Shown here one piece after another: positions 1-8,047 of a DNA stretch of 40,160 bases. The stretch covers positions 1 through 40,160 of IMG/VR virus record IMGVR_UViG_3300044846_003281; one strand, written 5' to 3'. The translations under genes and the position numbers were made by a program. Position 1 is the first letter of the stretch, and every line of letters begins with the position of its first letter. Origin of the DNA: a virus. The notes below the pieces were generated by a model that searched no databases, was not told where the DNA came from, and saw nothing but the letters and a program-made list of their open reading frames with translations.

Positions 1-948
1 AAAATGATAAAGGGGTTACAAAAGGACGGTTACAAGAAACCTCTACTTACGGGTTATGTTCCGTCCTTCGACCCTGAAAATGACCCAGCAGGTCGTTCTC
101 AAGAAGCATGGAGAATGGTGTTTGATAGATTCATCCCCGAAGGTGCAGTATTCTTCTTACCTGAAACAATTCCAGGTTGGAGAGAGATGAAAAAACCAGT
201 AGCTGCAAGATTTTACTCAGCTCACTTTTGTTTCACATTAGGAGAGTTTTCAAAAGAAGTTCAACATAACCCCGAATACTATTTCCACGGAGAAGAAATT
301 TCAATCGCAGCTCGAGCTTACACTTGGGGTTATGATTTATTCCATCCACACATTCCTGTAGTTTATCACGAATATACTCGTAAGGGTAGAACAAAACAAT
401 GGGATGATGATAAAACTTGGGGTGAAAAGAATAAACATTCACATCACACAAATAGAAAATTATTTGGTATGGATGGTGAAAAACAAGAAGGACACGATGG
501 ACTTTATGGTTTTGGACCGGTTAGAACTTTAACTGAATATGAAAAGTATTCTGGTATATTGTTTGAAAAACGAGCAATTGATAGATATACTTTAGATAAG
601 AATTATCCACCAAATCCATATACATTTGAAACAGAAGAAGAATGGAAAAAAAGTTTCTGTACTATCTTCAAACATTGTATTGATGTTGGATATTCAAGTG
701 TTCCTGAGACCGATTATGATTTTTGGGTGGTTGCTTTCCACGGTAAAGAAGATAAAACATTATTCCGTAAAGATGCTGACAAAAATGAAATTGCTGGATT
801 TATGAGAGACCCTGATAAGTATTGTAAGATATGGAGAGAATTTCAAACTGATGAAATGCCTTCTCATTGGGTTGTTTGGCCTCACTCAGAATCAAAAGGA
901 TGGTGTGATAGGTTAACAGGTCAATTAAACAATGATGTTGTAAGTTAA
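1..948 (+). CDS. GlcNAc-transferase-like glycosyltransferase, 5' partial
   Basis: The reading frame is open to the first base of the window, so the N-terminal part (the start of the GT-A fold) is missing. The visible 314+ residues match what I know of the Skp1-type GlcNAc transferase family (Pfam GlcNAc, PF11397): a SAHFCFTLGEF stretch, then PEYYFHGEEISIAARAYTWG, then FHPHIPVVYHEYTR and a WDDD motif. The family adds GlcNAc to hydroxyl acceptors; the substrate here is unknown. The last 48 codons (from M267) form a separate C-terminal segment copied at 2740-2886. The gene heads a plus-strand run of glycan genes; the next starts 2 nt after its stop. The ATG at position 4 is probably internal. 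Family call fairly sure, substrate unknown. Confidence 0.8.
   Translation, partial: KMIKGLQKDGYKKPLLTGYVPSFDPENDPAGRSQEAWRMVFDRFIPEGAVFFLPETIPGWREMKKPVAARFYSAHFCFTLGEFSKEVQHNPEYYFHGEEISIAARAYTWGYDLFHPHIPVVYHEYTRKGRTKQWDDDKTWGEKNKHSHHTNRKLFGMDGEKQEGHDGLYGFGPVRTLTEYEKYSGILFEKRAIDRYTLDKNYPPNPYTFETEEEWKKSFCTIFKHCIDVGYSSVPETDYDFWVVAFHGKEDKTLFRKDADKNEIAGFMRDPDKYCKIWREFQTDEMPSHWVVWPHSESKGWCDRLTGQLNNDVVS
802..948 (+). repeat. Direct repeat copy A (3' end of GlcNAc-transferase gene)
   Basis: These 147 bp, from the in-frame ATG of codon 267 to the TAA stop, reappear at 2740-2886. By hand alignment 130 of 147 bases match without gaps (about 88%) and 38 of 48 encoded residues match. The similarity starts at the ATG and ends at the stop, with no obvious extension on either side. 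Confidence 0.95.
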
Positions 949-950
949 TT

Positions 951-1385
951 ATGATATTAATATCACATAGAGGAAACTTAAACGGTCCTAATGAAGATAG
1001 AGAAAACTCACCATACTATATTATGGAAGCTATTGATGATGGATATGATGTTGAAGTTGACTTATGGTGGGTTGATGGTAAAGTTTATTTGGGACACGAT
1101 AAACCACAATATGAAGTTAGTGATGAGTGGTTAGGTGAAAGAATTGATAAATTATGGGTTCATTGTAAAAATTTTGAATCTTTAAATTGGATTAGAAACA
1201 CCTCATTACATTATTTTTGGCACGAACAAGATACACTAACATTAACATCTAAAAACTATATGTGGGTTTATCCAGGTAAACAACCTATTATTGGAAGTAT
1301 TGCAGTTATGCCTGAAATACATAATGATGATATTTCAATATGTTTGGGTATTTGTTCAGATTTTATAAAAAAATATAATGATTAA
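951..1385 (+). CDS. GDPD-like (glycerophosphodiester phosphodiesterase-fold) protein, short
   Basis: This 144-residue protein begins with an ISHRGN motif (H6, R7), followed by ENSP (E18, N19), the metal-binding pattern DVEVDLW (E35, D37) and GHD (H49, D50). This is the N-terminal active-site half of the glycerophosphodiester phosphodiesterase / PI-PLC-like TIM barrel. Typical enzymes are about 240-300 residues, so this is a minimal or shortened form, though the catalytic His and acidic residues are present. It may hydrolyse a phosphodiester in a glycan or glycerol precursor (inference). It overlaps the following HAD/nucleotidyltransferase gene by 8 nt, which suggests translational coupling and a shared pathway. 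Confidence 0.75.
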   Translation: MILISHRGNLNGPNEDRENSPYYIMEAIDDGYDVEVDLWWVDGKVYLGHDKPQYEVSDEWLGERIDKLWVHCKNFESLNWIRNTSLHYFWHEQDTLTLTSKNYMWVYPGKQPIIGSIAVMPEIHNDDISICLGICSDFIKKYND

Positions 1386-2736
1386 AACAATAATATTTGA
1401 TTTAGATGGAGTATTGGTTGAGGCCAAAGAAATTCATTATGAATCTTTAAATAAGGCATTAGGTAGTTATTCAATAACTTGGGATGAACACTTATCAATT
1501 TATGATGGTTTAAAAACAAATCAAAAATTAGATATGTTACACGAACGTAAAGGTTTACCTAAAGAACAATTCAAAGAAATTTGGGATAATAAACAAACTT
1601 ATACTTTACAATCTTTAAGGAATTTAAAATATAATACGGATTTAATTACAACAATGACTATGTTAGTTAATGAAGGTTATAAGTTGGCGGTGTGTTCTAA
1701 TAGTATTAGAAAAACTGTTTTAACGGTATTATCTAAGTTAGGGATTATTGAATTTTTTGATTTAATTTTATCTAATGAAGATGTTAAAAATTCAAAACCT
1801 CACCCCGAAATTTATTGGAAAGTGATATCTATGGTTGGGTGTTTACCTGAAGAAACTTTAATTGTTGAAGATTCTCCATATGGTTTACTTGCCGCGTCGA
1901 GAAGTAAATCTCACGTTTTTAGAGTAAAATCTCCAATTGAAGTTACTTATATTAACATAACAAAAAAAATATTAGAAATAAAATCAGGACATAATATGAT
2001 GACACCAAAATGGGAAGACCATAAAATGAACATTCTTATTCCAATGGCTGGAGCTGGGTCAAGATTTCAATTAGCCGGATATACATTTCCAAAACCACTT
2101 ATTGATGTAAATAATAAACCAATGATTCAAGTTGTTGTTGACAATTTAAACATTGATGCCAACTACATTTACGTGGTTCAAAAATCACATCGTGAAAAAT
2201 ATAACTTAGATACTTTATTAAATTTAATAACACCAAATTGTAAAATTGTTGAGGTTGATGGTATTACCGAAGGAGCTGCATGTACCGCTTTATTATCTAA
2301 AGAATTTATTAATAACGATTCTCCATTGTTTTTTGCTAATTCAGACCAATTTGTTGAATGGGATTCAAATGAATTTATGTATAAGATGAATGAGACTGAT
2401 GCGGATGGTGGTATAGTTACGTTTAAAGCCACTCACCCTAAATGGTCTTTTGTTAAAATAGATGAAACAGGATATGTTACTGAAGTGGCAGAGAAAAATC
2501 CAATTTCGGATAATGCAACTGTAGGGTTTTATTATTGGAAACATGGTTCTGATTTTGTAAAATATGCCGAACAAATGATTGAAAAAAATGTTAGGGTTAA
2601 TAATGAATTTTACGTTTGTCCTGTTTTTAATCAGGCGGTAGAAGACAATAAAAAAATAAGAGTTTATGAAGTTAAAAATATGTGGGGACTAGGAACTCCT
2701 GAAGATTTAAACTTTTATATTGAAAATAAAAAATAA
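1378..2736 (+). CDS. Bifunctional HAD phosphatase / sugar-phosphate nucleotidyltransferase
   Basis: Two domains are fused in 452 residues. Residues 1 to about 205 are a beta-phosphoglucomutase-like HAD phosphatase, with FDLDGVL (nucleophile D8, acid D10), a VCSNS motif II, the lysine of SKPHPEIY and VEDSPYG as motif IV. From about residue 218 a nucleotidyltransferase begins with NILIPMAGAGSRF, then PKPLIDVNNKPMI, EGAACTAL and FFANSDQFV, the signature of NTP-dependent sugar-phosphate uridylyl/cytidylyltransferases. The likely role is to make a nucleotide-activated sugar or polyol for the downstream transferases; the exact sugar cannot be read. An internal ATG at 2029 coincides with the start of the second domain and could allow separate synthesis. 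The gene overlaps the GDPD-like gene by 8 nt. Confidence 0.85.
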   Translation: MIKTIIFDLDGVLVEAKEIHYESLNKALGSYSITWDEHLSIYDGLKTNQKLDMLHERKGLPKEQFKEIWDNKQTYTLQSLRNLKYNTDLITTMTMLVNEGYKLAVCSNSIRKTVLTVLSKLGIIEFFDLILSNEDVKNSKPHPEIYWKVISMVGCLPEETLIVEDSPYGLLAASRSKSHVFRVKSPIEVTYINITKKILEIKSGHNMMTPKWEDHKMNILIPMAGAGSRFQLAGYTFPKPLIDVNNKPMIQVVVDNLNIDANYIYVVQKSHREKYNLDTLLNLITPNCKIVEVDGITEGAACTALLSKEFINNDSPLFFANSDQFVEWDSNEFMYKMNETDADGGIVTFKATHPKWSFVKIDETGYVTEVAEKNPISDNATVGFYYWKHGSDFVKYAEQMIEKNVRVNNEFYVCPVFNQAVEDNKKIRVYEVKNMWGLGTPEDLNFYIENKK

Positions 2737-2739
2737 ATT

Positions 2740-2886
2740 ATGAGATACCTTGATAAATATTGTAAGATATGGAGAGAGTTTCAAACTGATGAGATACCTT
2801 CTCATTTGGTTGTTTGGCCTGACTCAGAATCAAAAGAATGGTGTGATAGGTTAACAGCTCAATTAAATCATAATAACGTTAGTTAA
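2740..2886 (+). pseudogene. Duplicated C-terminal fragment of the GlcNAc-transferase gene (48-aa ORF)
   Basis: An ATG-to-TAA reading frame of 48 residues begins 3 nt after the HAD/nucleotidyltransferase stop and ends 7 nt before the next start. It is about 79% identical (38/48) to residues 267-314 of the first gene, keeping the core DKYCKIWREFQTDE and WCDRLT. Nothing corresponding to the catalytic domain is present. It is best read as a leftover from a duplication or recombination. Because the frame is intact, with some silent differences, a small expressed protein is possible. No promoter motif precedes it. Confidence 0.85.
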
Positions 2887-2893
2887 AAATAAA

Positions 2894-3499
2894 ATGGAAC
2901 AATATAATACGGATAAATACGCACATGGATTCATAGATGTTTACGAACCATATTTTAATGAAGTAAGTGATAGTAAACATATATTAGAGATTGGAGTATA
3001 TTATGGTGGAAGTCTTAAATACTTATCAGATAAATTTAAAGATGGTAACATTTACGGAATTGACATTGAGGATAAAACTCAATATGATGAAGAAAGAGTT
3101 AAAACATACATCGTTAATCAAGAAGATAGAGACTCTTTAAATGGTTTTTTAAAAGAAGTTGATGTTGAGTTTGATATAATTATTGATGATGGTGGTCACA
3201 CAATGAAACAACAACAAGTATCGTTTGGAATATTATTTAAAAGATTAAAGAAAGGTGGAATTTATATTTTAGAAGACTTACATACATCAAGAATAGAAAA
3301 TTTTGGGACTATTTTTCCCGATGATTTAATAACTACTTTAGATATGTTACAATCATTTAAATTTACTAACAACATTGCATCCAATCATATCTTAGACGAT
3401 GAAAAGGAATACATAAAAAATAATGTTGCCGATATTAGAATATGGTCTAAAACACCAGAATATAATCAAAGTGTTACATCAATAATAAAAAAGAAATAA
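2894..3499 (+). CDS. Class I SAM-dependent methyltransferase (TylF/macrocin O-methyltransferase-like)
   Basis: A 201-residue single-domain enzyme. SAM-binding motif I is HILEIGVYYGGSLKYL (about 29-45), followed by an acidic strand end GIDIED and then DIIIDDGGHTMKQQQVSF and GGIYILEDLHTS. The DDG-H motif and the following helix are typical of metal-dependent sugar O-methyltransferases related to TylF/MycE and of cephalosporin-hydroxylase-like proteins. It probably O-methylates a sugar assembled by the neighbouring transferases (inference). It is clearly paralogous to the N-terminal domain of the next gene, which shares the TDK opening, the IIIDDG-HT motif and the IEDLH/LEDLH strand. The leader is A-rich with no Shine-Dalgarno sequence. 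Confidence 0.85.
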   Translation: MEQYNTDKYAHGFIDVYEPYFNEVSDSKHILEIGVYYGGSLKYLSDKFKDGNIYGIDIEDKTQYDEERVKTYIVNQEDRDSLNGFLKEVDVEFDIIIDDGGHTMKQQQVSFGILFKRLKKGGIYILEDLHTSRIENFGTIFPDDLITTLDMLQSFKFTNNIASNHILDDEKEYIKNNVADIRIWSKTPEYNQSVTSIIKKK

Positions 3500-3510
3500 C
3501 TCATTAATTT

Positions 3511-4902
3511 ATGACACTAACAGAAATAGCAAATAGACTTGGTACTGATAAAGGAACCAAACATTTTGAATATCACTCTTATACCGAAACATATCAAGAA
3601 TTATTTTATCCATTAAAAGATGAAAAAATTAAGATGTTAGAAATAGGTGTTGCTGACCCAAGATTTCCTGGTGCTTCAATACAAATGTGGACCGAGTTCT
3701 TTTCAAATATTGATTTTATTGGCTTTGACATAAATCAAGATTGTAAAAAATATGAAAAAGAAAATGTTCGAATATTCATTGGAGACCAAAGTGTAACTGA
3801 GGATTTAAACCGATGTGTAAGTGAGTATGGAGGTAATTACGATATTATTATTGATGATGGACTTCACACCCATTTTCACCATATTAAAAGTTTTGAGACA
3901 TTATATCCTCATTTAAAAGAAAATGGGTTATACGTTATTGAGGATTTACATGCGTATGATTGTGTTAATACAATAGAATGGTTTAAAGAAAAAAATATAC
4001 CTTTTGAATTACATAATAACAACAAACTTTTAATTCATAGAAAACAAACAAAACCTCTTAATTTAATTTGGCAAACATTTAATGGAGACCAAACGACTTT
4101 TGAATTTGAATATACCACAGAATTTTTATTTAAAAATGTTGAACAAAACAGAATATTTGATGACGGTAAATTATCTACTGTTTTAGATAACTCTGTAATT
4201 ATTTATTCTAACAATTCAAATAACATATCTGATGACTTCAATAACTATTTAAACAAGTTTGTTGAACTAGGTTATACTTTTTATTTGTTACATTTCTCTA
4301 ACGAAAACTTAAGTCATAATTGTGACTATTATTCAAAGGCAAAAAATGTTTTTAGAAATTATTATGATTCAAATATTAGTGATGAAAATGTTACATTTAT
4401 TCCTTTAGGTGTAAAATCAGGATTTCTTAATAAGAATGAAAATTTGTCAAAAACAAAAGAGTATGTGTTTGCGTTTATCGGACAACCAAAATCAGATAGA
4501 CAAGAGTTATTGTCTGTGATTGAAAATATGGAAAATGTTTTTATACATAAAACAAATTCATGGAATTGTTCGACATCATTAACTCAAGACGAATGTATTT
4601 CAATTTACGGTAAAACAAAATTTGTTCCGTGTCCTATGGGATGGGTTCATCCTGACTCATTTAGATTGATGGAGTGTTTAGAATCAGGTTCAATACCAAT
4701 TTTAAAAAATTACAACAACTTAGAATATTTTACTAAAGTTTGGGGAGATTCTCCATTACCTGTAGTTAATTCTTGGAATGAAATTGTAAAATATTATAAT
4801 ATGGACAATAACCAATATAATGAATTACACAATAACGTATTTAATTGGTACTCAACCTTTAAAAGTAATTTGGATTTAAAAATTAAAAATAAATTAAATT
4901 AA
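3511..4902 (+). CDS. Fusion: TylF-like methyltransferase + exostosin-like glycosyltransferase
   Basis: Residues 1 to about 185 repeat the methyltransferase fold of the preceding gene, with MLEIGVADPRFPGASIQMW as motif I, IIIDDGLHTHFHHIKSF and YVIEDLHAYD. The C-terminal part (about 195-463) resembles exostosin/GT47-type GT-B domains: FAFIGQPKSDRQELL, then KFVPCPMGWVHPDSFRLMEC followed by LESGSIPIL, the usual nucleotide-sugar binding region. A protein that both methylates and transfers a sugar could cap a glycan chain in one step (inference). The middle (about 185-290) has no recognised signature. It lies 11 nt after the previous stop and 1 nt before the next start. Confidence 0.8.
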   Translation: MTLTEIANRLGTDKGTKHFEYHSYTETYQELFYPLKDEKIKMLEIGVADPRFPGASIQMWTEFFSNIDFIGFDINQDCKKYEKENVRIFIGDQSVTEDLNRCVSEYGGNYDIIIDDGLHTHFHHIKSFETLYPHLKENGLYVIEDLHAYDCVNTIEWFKEKNIPFELHNNNKLLIHRKQTKPLNLIWQTFNGDQTTFEFEYTTEFLFKNVEQNRIFDDGKLSTVLDNSVIIYSNNSNNISDDFNNYLNKFVELGYTFYLLHFSNENLSHNCDYYSKAKNVFRNYYDSNISDENVTFIPLGVKSGFLNKNENLSKTKEYVFAFIGQPKSDRQELLSVIENMENVFIHKTNSWNCSTSLTQDECISIYGKTKFVPCPMGWVHPDSFRLMECLESGSIPILKNYNNLEYFTKVWGDSPLPVVNSWNEIVKYYNMDNNQYNELHNNVFNWYSTFKSNLDLKIKNKLN

Positions 4903-4903
4903 T

Positions 4904-5650
4904 ATGAATAATTTTGACATTGGTATTACCACATTTTCATTACGATATGATTTTGTCGAGTCATTAGTAAAAAGTATTCGAACTTTAGGTGTTGATAATA
5001 ATATTTTTATATGCATTAATGGTGAAAAGGATTCAAACTTTTCTGAAGAATATAGACAAAAAATGTTATCACTATGTCTTAATTATAAAAATGTATTTCC
5101 AATATTTTTTGTTGAGACAAGAGGATTATCAAAGATGTGGAACACGTTATTAATACATTCAACTAAAGACGATTTATTAATATTGAATGATGATATTAAT
5201 GTTACTTCTGACAATATGTTTGAAGTTGTCTCTGGTCATATTAAATCTCCAGAATATTTTGGATTAAGTATTATTAACAACACATTCTCATTTTTTGTTG
5301 TTAACAAAAAATTTGTTGATGAGTTAGGATATTTTGATGAACGATTAATTGGATTTGGGGAAGAAGATGGTGATATTATGTATCGGTTAAATAAACAAAA
5401 GGGAAAAAAAGTTTTCAGATTACATGCAGGAGGTCTTGAAAATATTATTTCAAATATAAGACATGAACATATAAAAAGTGGAGTTGGCAAATACTCTTTT
5501 TTTAATAGGAATTATATCTTTAACCAAAAATATAAATGTAATGGAGACATATATTATTTCCCTGAAGATATAGAATGTGAACAACTATTAGAAGACATAC
5601 AACTATATCCATACGAAAGATTTTTTATGGAAAATAAAGAAAATTTATAG
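4904..5650 (+). CDS. GT-A glycosyltransferase (family 2 / galactosyltransferase-like)
   Basis: 248 residues. The N-terminus has the GT-A start IGITTFSLRYDFVESLVKSI; LLILNDDINVT supplies the DxD-type metal site near residue 95; and YFDERLIGFGEEDGDIMYRL (about 142-162) matches the C-terminal galactosyltransferase/chondroitin-synthase-type motif F-G-x-E-D-x-D. The enzyme should transfer a sugar from a nucleotide donor with retention of the GT-A fold. It shares this E-D-G-D motif with the gene at 8040. Its stop codon overlaps the GTG start of the next gene by one base. Confidence 0.8.
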   Translation: MNNFDIGITTFSLRYDFVESLVKSIRTLGVDNNIFICINGEKDSNFSEEYRQKMLSLCLNYKNVFPIFFVETRGLSKMWNTLLIHSTKDDLLILNDDINVTSDNMFEVVSGHIKSPEYFGLSIINNTFSFFVVNKKFVDELGYFDERLIGFGEEDGDIMYRLNKQKGKKVFRLHAGGLENIISNIRHEHIKSGVGKYSFFNRNYIFNQKYKCNGDIYYFPEDIECEQLLEDIQLYPYERFFMENKENL

Positions 5651-6501
5651 TGGAAAGTAAAATAGTTAATAAAAGTGAATTATTTTATGAAACAAAATAT
5701 GGTAATTCAAATATAAACGAATATTACCAATATATTCTTAATGGTATTATTTTGTTTTTAACAAAAAATAATGTTCCCTATTCAATTAATTTTGGGTGTA
5801 ATAATATATCAAAAGATGTTAATTTAAACTTTCAATATGAACACACCATTACTAATAATGGTGATGGTACTTATTCTTGTGAGGTGTATAGATTTGAAGA
5901 ATTAATTAAATTAGAATCAGTTTTTGAGTACTCAAACTCAAATATAAATAACATAAAAATATCTAACCATTTTAAAGAATATTCAGATATTTTTCGGTAT
6001 TATCCTCCATTAATTTATGATATTAGTGATATAGATAATATTGGTAATAGGGTTAAAAATTGTTTAACAATTCATAGTTCAACTCCAAGAAGGAATAATA
6101 TCCATCAAAAAGTTGATATGGATTATTTTCATAATGCGTGTGGAGGTAGTGTTATGTATTCTAAAGATATTATTAAAAGTGTTATGGATGACTATAAAGT
6201 ATTAGTTAATATACACCAAACAGACAAATATTGTACTTTAGAAGAATTAAGAGTTTTACCCGCTTTAATGACAGGTATATTAGTTATTAGTGAAGAATCT
6301 CCATATAAAGAACATATTCCATACCATGAACATATTATATGGTCTTCATATGATAAGATGGTTGAAACCATAAATAACGTTTTAGAGAATTACAATTTTT
6401 TTAGACAAAAATATTTAACTAATTTAAATTTAACGTTAAAAAAAATGAAAGATGATTCGGACAATGAAATGTCTTTAATTTTTAAAAATTACATAGTATG
6501 A
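5650..6501 (+). CDS. Putative glycosyltransferase (exostosin/GT-B-like C-terminus), GTG start
   Basis: 283 residues starting at a GTG that overlaps the previous TAG by one base; no nearby ATG would keep the full frame. The first half is not recognised. The second half carries VLVNIHQTDKYCTLEELRVL, then PALMTGILVISEESPYKE and IPYHEHIIWSSYD. I associate this with GT-B-type transferases found in phages and large DNA viruses: a conserved E-E-x-R-x-x-P-A stretch followed by a G-x-x-V-I-S-E donor-binding strand. It probably acts on the same glycan as its neighbours. The last codons overlap the next gene by 4 nt. Confidence 0.65.
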   Translation: MESKIVNKSELFYETKYGNSNINEYYQYILNGIILFLTKNNVPYSINFGCNNISKDVNLNFQYEHTITNNGDGTYSCEVYRFEELIKLESVFEYSNSNINNIKISNHFKEYSDIFRYYPPLIYDISDIDNIGNRVKNCLTIHSSTPRRNNIHQKVDMDYFHNACGGSVMYSKDIIKSVMDDYKVLVNIHQTDKYCTLEELRVLPALMTGILVISEESPYKEHIPYHEHIIWSSYDKMVETINNVLENYNFFRQKYLTNLNLTLKKMKDDSDNEMSLIFKNYIV

Positions 6502-7097
6502 TACATTTTATTACCCCTCTTTATCGATATAATAATTTAAAGGTGATATACTCAACAATTAAACATCAAGTTGATGATTTTAATTGGCATTTAATCGAGG
6601 GTAGTAATACCATTGGAGAAGATGATTTTAGTTTTTTAAAAGAAGATGATAGAGTTAAATTTTATAAGATAGACACTTCACATATTTGGGGTCACGAACA
6701 AAGAAATTATTTTATCACCGATATACCTGTAGATGATAATGATTGGTGTTATTTTTTAGACGACGATAATGTTGTTACTTGGGATTTAATTTCAACATAT
6801 AATGAAGAAAAAAATTCTAATGTTGATTTAGTTTTATTTTCACAAAAAGCGGGTTTGACTGAAAAAATTAGATTGTACGGTGATGGTGAACATAGATTTA
6901 ATTTAGGTCTTTGTGATATTGCATCGTTCATGATGAGATATCGTATGATAAAAAAAACATACATACATAATATTTCTTATAGGAATGCCGATGGTCATTA
7001 CGCCTTAGACATTAGACAACTTAAAAATGAACATGTTTTTAAATATTGTCCTGATAAATTTGTAAGATATAATAGCCTATCTATGGAGATTGTATAA
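6498..7097 (+). CDS. GT-A-type glycosyltransferase, small
   Basis: 199 residues. The opening FITPLYRYNNLKVIYSTIK is the first beta strand and nucleotide-binding loop of family 2-like transferases. WCYFLDDDNVVT (about 76-87) is the DxD metal site at the expected distance. The rest, with LFSQKAGL and a YRNADGHYALDI stretch, resembles small viral and bacterial GT-A proteins that lack the second half of the domain. It overlaps the previous gene by 4 nt (ATGA), typical of translational coupling. Donor and acceptor are unknown. Confidence 0.75.
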   Translation: MIHFITPLYRYNNLKVIYSTIKHQVDDFNWHLIEGSNTIGEDDFSFLKEDDRVKFYKIDTSHIWGHEQRNYFITDIPVDDNDWCYFLDDDNVVTWDLISTYNEEKNSNVDLVLFSQKAGLTEKIRLYGDGEHRFNLGLCDIASFMMRYRMIKKTYIHNISYRNADGHYALDIRQLKNEHVFKYCPDKFVRYNSLSMEIV

Positions 7098-7111
7098 TTA
7101 AAAAAAATAAT

Positions 7112-8047
7112 ATGATTAAAATAAAATTAGAATGTTGGTGGACCGATGCATTGTCACTAAATTCAAGAATGATTAGACAATTTGTACCGAGTGCAGATTT
7201 AACAGAGTATTCTTTTGTTACTGAAAATCCGGACTATACAATAGTATTTGGTAGAACCGATTGGGACAAAATTGAAACCCAAAAAGAAAAAACTTTTTAT
7301 GTCTCACAGGAACCTTTATGGTCCCCAAATCAACCAAAAGATGGGATACACGATTACTGTTCAAAAATATTAATATCTGATAAATTAGAGTATCCTGATA
7401 GAGAAGAATACATAGAAACATTATTACCAATGTTTTATGCGGGTCGAGGAGAAAATGACCATAGAGAAGAATGGGATTGGTCTTCTAAATTAAAAGATAA
7501 AGACTATTCAAAAAACAAGTCAGTTTCAATCATAATTAGAAAAGACACTTATAGTCATTACAATCATTTACAGAATCCAAATACTAATAAAATAAATTAT
7601 GAAGAAAGAACCAATTTAGGTATTGAATTATCTAAAGATAACAGGATTGATGTTTACGGAACTTATTGGGTATCTAATGGTGAAAATATTAAAGGAGAGG
7701 TTTGGAACAAACATGTTGGTCTTGATGACTATAAATTTTCCGTGGCTTGTGAAAACACCATTCAAAAAAATTATATTAGTGAAAAATTTTGGGATGCAGT
7801 TTTAACAAACACAATCCCAATTTATTTAGGATGTTCCAACATTAATGAATTAATACCTGATAATTGTTATATCTCTATTAATAACATGACTATGGATGAA
7901 ATGGTTAATAAAGTTAAGTCTATAGTGGATAACGAATCAAACCTATATGAACAATACTATGACAACATAAAAAAATTAAAAAAAGATTTTTTCATAAATC
8001 CTAAATATAATATTTGGGAAAGAATTAAATTACTAATAAATGAATAG
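7112..8047 (+). CDS. GT10 fucosyltransferase-like glycosyltransferase
   Basis: 311 residues. The region 208-240 carries the hallmark of family GT10 alpha-1,3/4-fucosyltransferases: KFSVACENTIQKNYISEKFW followed by DAVLTNTIPIYLG. This corresponds to the family pattern with FEN, the Y-x-(T/S)-E-K core and P-(V/I)-x-x-G, which bind GDP-fucose. A preceding VYGTYW (about 181-186) matches the conserved V-D-x-Y-G strand. The N-terminal acceptor domain is shorter than in eukaryotic enzymes but similar to bacterial ones. GDP-fucose would have to come from the host or from genes outside the window. It overlaps the next gene by 8 nt. Confidence 0.85.
   Translation: MIKIKLECWWTDALSLNSRMIRQFVPSADLTEYSFVTENPDYTIVFGRTDWDKIETQKEKTFYVSQEPLWSPNQPKDGIHDYCSKILISDKLEYPDREEYIETLLPMFYAGRGENDHREEWDWSSKLKDKDYSKNKSVSIIIRKDTYSHYNHLQNPNTNKINYEERTNLGIELSKDNRIDVYGTYWVSNGENIKGEVWNKHVGLDDYKFSVACENTIQKNYISEKFWDAVLTNTIPIYLGCSNINELIPDNCYISINNMTMDEMVNKVKSIVDNESNLYEQYYDNIKKLKKDFFINPKYNIWERIKLLINE

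Noticed and set aside
233-451. Antisense ORFs of 60-111 codons inside large genes (for example 233-451, 5236-5490, 24781-25062, 34135-34380)
   Set aside because: They mirror well-supported genes, have no promoter octamer or recognisable protein pattern, and are expected in AT-rich genes with few antisense stops.
952-965. Perfect 14-bp palindrome TGATATTAATATCA at the start of the GDPD-like gene
   Set aside because: It lies in codons 1-5 of the gene, and several palindromes of this length are expected by chance in 40 kb of DNA this AT-rich.
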